Shown here one piece after another: positions 5,920 to 8,688 of a stretch of 8,688 nucleotides of DNA. Source of the DNA: Pseudopedobacter sp. (GTDB lineage: Bacteria; Bacteroidota; Bacteroidia; Sphingobacteriales; Sphingobacteriaceae). The notes under the pieces were generated by a model that saw only the letters and a list, made by a program, of their open reading frames with translations, had not been told where the DNA came from and ran no database searches. Both the position numbers and the translations under genes were made by a program. The stretch spans positions 1 to 8,688 of the forward strand of contig JACMNZ010000107.1 in NCBI GenBank assembly GCA_014378285.1. Direction: 5' to 3'. The stretch's first letter is position 1. Every line of letters starts with the position of its first letter.

Positions 5920-8241
5920 TCAATTGGTTACTGTAAAATTGTTCTGTAAATTCCCTATTGTAACTTTAAAATCTCCAGGCTCTACTACGGCTTTGTTATC
6001 AGCATTTATAAATGCAAAAGCTTTTTTATCTAATTTAAAGGTTATGGTTTTACTCTCTCCCGACTTTAAACTAATTTTTTGGAAGCCTTTCAGTCTTTTT
6101 ACATCAGGCGTTATGCTTGCAACTAAATCTGATAAATATAGATCTACCACTTCTTTACCCTCCTTATTACCTGCATTTTTTACCTCTACTGTTACCGTTA
6201 AAACGTCAGTTGCTTTTATATTTTTAGCGCTTAATTTTAAGTTACCGTATTCAAAATTGGTGTAGCTTAATCCAAAACCAAATTCATATTGCGGATTGTA
6301 ATCGGCATCATAATTATAAACTCCTTCTACCACACTTCTACTTTCTGAAGGTTTATGGTTGTAGTTAACCAATGAATTTGGGAATTTTGGATAATTGAAA
6401 GGCAATTTACCCGATGGGTTCTCATCTCCAAATAAAATGCTAGCTAAAGCATCACCACCAAAATTTCCCGGTAAATAAGTCATTATTACACCTTGCATTA
6501 AAGGTTCAAATTTACTGATGATTCTAGGACGACCTTCATTTAAAACTAGAATGATGGGTTTACCCGTTGCTGATAATTTTTTAGCGTATTCTGTTTGCAA
6601 GTCTGATAAATATAGATCGCTTAGGTTGCCAGGGGTTTCTGTATACGTGTTTTCTCCTAGGCAAAGTATAATTGCATCAACACTTTTAGCAGCTTCAATT
6701 GCTTCATCCATTTTGTCTGAATATTCTTCAAAGTATTTGCCATCCATTTTATAACTAACACCAGGGATGAAAGTCACATTTTTAGGCTCAATTTTATTTT
6801 GAACAGCTTTAACGATGGTGTTATATTTTGAAGCAAAATCTTCCACTTTTTCCCCTTGCCATGAGTAAGTCCAGCCGCCATTTAAAGTACGCATAGAATT
6901 AGCATTTGGACCTGTTATCAGTAACTTAGCGGTTTTTTTTAATGGCAAAATGTTATTGGTGTTTTTTAATAAAGTGATGGATTCTACAGCAGTTTGATAA
7001 GCAGCAGCTTCAAATTCTTTACTTCCAAATTTTGGATAATCTTTGTAATTTGTTACTGGGGTATCAAATAAACCTAATTGGTATTTTAAAGTTAAAATAC
7101 GAGTAACGGCGTCGTTAATTCTGCTTGTTTTTACTTTTCCTTCTTTTACCAAAGCAACTAAATCATTACAAAAAGGCTCATATTGGTAAGCAATCATAGA
7201 CATATCAATACCGGCATTAATGGATATCATTACGGCTTCTTTATTAGATGCTGCAACATGATCCCGGGTATTTAAATTTTCTATATCGCCCCAATCGGTT
7301 ACAATTAAACCTTTAAAGCCTAATTCGTTACGTAATAATTGGGTGAGTATTTTATAACTAGAGTGTACCGGAATGCCATTAATTAAACCAGAATTTATCA
7401 TGATGGTGTGTGCGCCGGCATCAATAGCGGCTTTAAATGAAGGAACATGATATTCTCTTAATGCTTGATCAGAAATGAAAGCAGGTGTTCTATCCTTACC
7501 TGAAGCTGCCACCTGATAGCCTAAAAAGTGTTTTAAGCATGAAGCCACATGAAAAGGGGATGATATATCGTTGTTATCTCCTTCATATCCTTTAACCATT
7601 ACTTTTCCAATCTCAGAAGTTAAATACGGGTCTTCTCCGTAAGTTTCCCAAATTCTAGGAAAACGAGGATCTGAACCCAGGTCTAAAACAGGAGAAAAAT
7701 TCCAAGGAATGCCACTTGCTCTTGTTTCATAGGCGGTAATTTGTGCCCCTTTTTTAATGAGATCTAAATTTCTACTAGCTGCTTGTCCTATTTGCTGAGG
7801 AAAAAAAGTTGCTCCAGCAGTATAGGTTGTTCCGTGGATAGCATCTATCCCATAAATAACAGGGATATTTAAGCGCCCCTTTCCAACTTTTTGAATTTCA
7901 GAGATAATTTTATACCATTCTTGGGTTGTTCTTGCCCTATTATTAGCGGTGTTCAATATAGATCCGACCTTATATTTATTAAAGACATCATCCATTTCTT
8001 TTGGATCAAGTTCCACAGGTTCAAAACTGCTAAAACGGTCTTTGCCTTTTGTAATTACGTCTACAGTTACTTGCGCCATTTGCCCTACTTTTTCTTCTAG
8101 GGTCATCTTTGAAAGAAGTTGAGCTACTTTGGCACTAATTGTTGATGGAGTCGTTTTAGTTTGTGCCCAGCTGTTAGAAAACGTTAGGGGTAATAAACAA
8201 AGCAATATTTTGGAGATACTTAAATATAAATTTTTTTTCAT
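5920..8241 (-). CDS. Secreted GH3 beta-glucosidase
   Basis: This is a 773-residue glycoside hydrolase family 3 enzyme that removes terminal beta-linked glucose. Residues 1-26 are a signal peptide (MKKN, hydrophobic core 11-20, likely cut after SWA). There is no lipobox cysteine, so a periplasmic or secreted soluble form is expected. The TIM-barrel domain (about 38-390) carries GIDAIHG (131-137), RIWETYGEDP, K237-H238 and the nucleophile D316 in LIVTDWGDI. The second domain (about 420-630) carries GENTYTETPGN (529-539), where E535 is the likely acid/base. A fibronectin-III-like domain closes the protein (about 690-765). The TDW context and the GPNANSM...GGW..SWQG stretch resemble Bacteroides BoGH3B and plant exo-glucanase types, as I remember them, more than E. 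coli BglX. It follows a GH16 gene by 80 bases on the same strand, pointing to laminarin or another beta-glucan. Xyloglucan oligosaccharides are an alternative substrate. Confidence 0.93.
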   Translation of the reverse strand: MKKNLYLSISKILLCLLPLTFSNSWAQTKTTPSTISAKVAQLLSKMTLEEKVGQMAQVTVDVITKGKDRFSSFEPVELDPKEMDDVFNKYKVGSILNTANNRARTTQEWYKIISEIQKVGKGRLNIPVIYGIDAIHGTTYTAGATFFPQQIGQAASRNLDLIKKGAQITAYETRASGIPWNFSPVLDLGSDPRFPRIWETYGEDPYLTSEIGKVMVKGYEGDNNDISSPFHVASCLKHFLGYQVAASGKDRTPAFISDQALREYHVPSFKAAIDAGAHTIMINSGLINGIPVHSSYKILTQLLRNELGFKGLIVTDWGDIENLNTRDHVAASNKEAVMISINAGIDMSMIAYQYEPFCNDLVALVKEGKVKTSRINDAVTRILTLKYQLGLFDTPVTNYKDYPKFGSKEFEAAAYQTAVESITLLKNTNNILPLKKTAKLLITGPNANSMRTLNGGWTYSWQGEKVEDFASKYNTIVKAVQNKIEPKNVTFIPGVSYKMDGKYFEEYSDKMDEAIEAAKSVDAIILCLGENTYTETPGNLSDLYLSDLQTEYAKKLSATGKPIILVLNEGRPRIISKFEPLMQGVIMTYLPGNFGGDALASILFGDENPSGKLPFNYPKFPNSLVNYNHKPSESRSVVEGVYNYDADYNPQYEFGFGLSYTNFEYGNLKLSAKNIKATDVLTVTVEVKNAGNKEGKEVVDLYLSDLVASITPDVKRLKGFQKISLKSGESKTITFKLDKKAFAFINADNKAVVEPGDFKVTIGNLQNNFTVTN

Positions 8242-8260
8242 GGTGTTTTAAAATTATAAA

Positions 8261-8309
8261 AGCTTCTTAATATCAGAATAGATTAAATCATTCTAATTAT
8301 TAAGAAGCT
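8261..8309 (-). terminator. Terminator-like hairpin between GH16 and GH3 genes
   Basis: Twelve-base arms AGCTTCTTAATA (8261-8272) and TATTAAGAAGCT (8298-8309) pair perfectly, with a second inner pair AGAAT/ATTCT (8275-8279 with 8290-8294) around a 10-base loop. On the minus strand it is followed by TTTTATAATTTTAAAA, a loose U-tract. It sits 12 bases after the GH16 stop and 19 bases before the GH3 start. It probably ends or attenuates the GH16 transcript, or stabilises its 3' end. The stem is AT-rich, so read-through is likely. No convincing separate promoter for the GH3 gene was found here. Confidence 0.65.
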
Positions 8310-8321
8310 CTTTGGTGATTT

Positions 8322-8688
8322 CTATTTATAAACCCTTATATAATCTACTTCTAAGGTTGCATTATTTACAGAAGGATCTATAGGGCCACTAAAATTGCCG
8401 CCCATTGCCAAATTTATGATGAAAAAGAAATCTTTATTGAAGGGAATGCTACCTGAGTTCGCCACCGTATGAACCACATCCCCGTCAACTAATATTTTAA
8501 TTAATGAAGAGGTCCATTCTAATGTATAAACATGAAAAGCAGTAGTCGCATTACTAATTCTTTTTGTACCGCCATCTGCGGAGCCTCCAAAGTGGCCAGG
8601 ATAATGTAGCGTACCATAAATATTATTTAGGTCTCTACCAAGATGCTCCATAATATCAATTTCGCCGCAAGCAGGCCAAGGATTAGTG
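8322..8688 (-). CDS. GH16 endo-beta-glucanase, laminarinase-like, C-terminal part
   Basis: This is the last 121 residues of a glycoside hydrolase family 16 enzyme; the 5' end lies beyond base 8688. The frame stays open to the window edge, so the Met at 8651 is internal. The visible part starts TNPWPACGEIDIMEHLG and contains the catalytic signature E-I-D-I-M-E: nucleophile E9, assisting D11 and acid/base E14 of the visible fragment. The extra Met gives the beta-bulge form EIDxxE found in laminarinases, agarases and carrageenases; lichenases have EIDxE. Further family marks are H..HVYTLEWT, the I..LVDG strand, FFFIINLAMGGNFSG and the terminal LEVDYIRVYK strand. The protein ends at the catalytic domain with no C-terminal module or sorting domain. 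With the GH3 gene downstream it suggests endo-cleavage of beta-1,3-glucan in the envelope or outside the cell. Signal peptide and upstream domains cannot be seen. Confidence 0.92.
   Translation of the reverse strand, partial: TNPWPACGEIDIMEHLGRDLNNIYGTLHYPGHFGGSADGGTKRISNATTAFHVYTLEWTSSLIKILVDGDVVHTVANSGSIPFNKDFFFIINLAMGGNFSGPIDPSVNNATLEVDYIRVYK

Noticed and set aside
5906..6265. Plus-strand open frame of 119 codons opposite the GH3 gene
   Set aside because: It lies antisense to the well-supported GH3 C-terminal domain, and its product has no recognisable domain. It is an antisense shadow.
6128..6618. Exact 17-base repeat TCTGATAAATATAGATC at 6128-6144 and 6602-6618
   Set aside because: Both copies encode DLYLSD within the GH3 gene but in different domains (the Fn3-like domain and the E535 loop region). 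The surrounding sequence does not match, so chance similarity with shared codon use is more likely than a duplication.
1..8688. tRNA, rRNA, CRISPR array, insertion sequence, phage or defence genes
   Set aside because: No cloverleaf, spacer-repeat array, transposase motif or terminal inverted repeats of a transposon were seen; the coding space is filled by ordinary housekeeping, respiratory, regulatory and glycosidase genes.

Overview
The window looks like chromosomal DNA from a member of Bacteroidota, probably Sphingobacteriaceae (Pedobacter-like). This rests on the AT-rich sequence, an RprX/RprY-type two-component pair, CcoI and CcoS of the Bacteroidota type, a GH16-GH3 glucanase pair, weak Shine-Dalgarno sequences, and a TAnnTTTG-like promoter element. 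The genus is an inference by eye, not a database result.

Layout. (1) Bases 1-334, plus strand: the 3' end of gltX (glutamyl-tRNA synthetase). Everything else that is protein-coding lies on the minus strand. (2) 357-2920: ccoI, a copper-type P1B ATPase, and ccoS, a 59-residue protein, joined by an ATGA start/stop overlap. Both mature cbb3 cytochrome oxidase. ccoS is short and easily missed. It converges on gltX, with a perfect 30-bp palindrome (344-373) between them that also covers the end of ccoS. (3) 2921-3076: a spacer with a degenerate 18-bp tandem repeat and a weak Crp/Fnr-like dyad. (4) 3077-5685: an rprX-like sensor kinase followed by an rprY-like OmpR-family regulator, 41 bp apart. 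(5) 5686-5919: a spacer with the kinase's upstream region, a GC-rich repeat-like element (5771-5854) and a strong bidirectional terminator (5855-5895). (6) 5920-8688: a secreted GH3 beta-glucosidase preceded by the 3' part of a GH16 endo-glucanase, with a terminator-like hairpin between them. This looks like the end of a polysaccharide utilisation locus for a beta-1,3- or mixed-linkage beta-glucan.

How the genes work together. GH16 would cut the glucan internally and GH3 would release glucose from the oligosaccharides. CcoI would export copper for the CuB centre of cbb3 oxidase and CcoS would help assemble the holoenzyme. RprXY would sense an envelope signal that the sequence does not reveal. 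No undescribed multi-gene system is evident. The most interesting parts are non-coding: the repeat element at 5771-5854, the 18-bp tandem repeat, and the palindrome over the end of ccoS. The placement of ccoIS without the oxidase genes immediately downstream is also notable.
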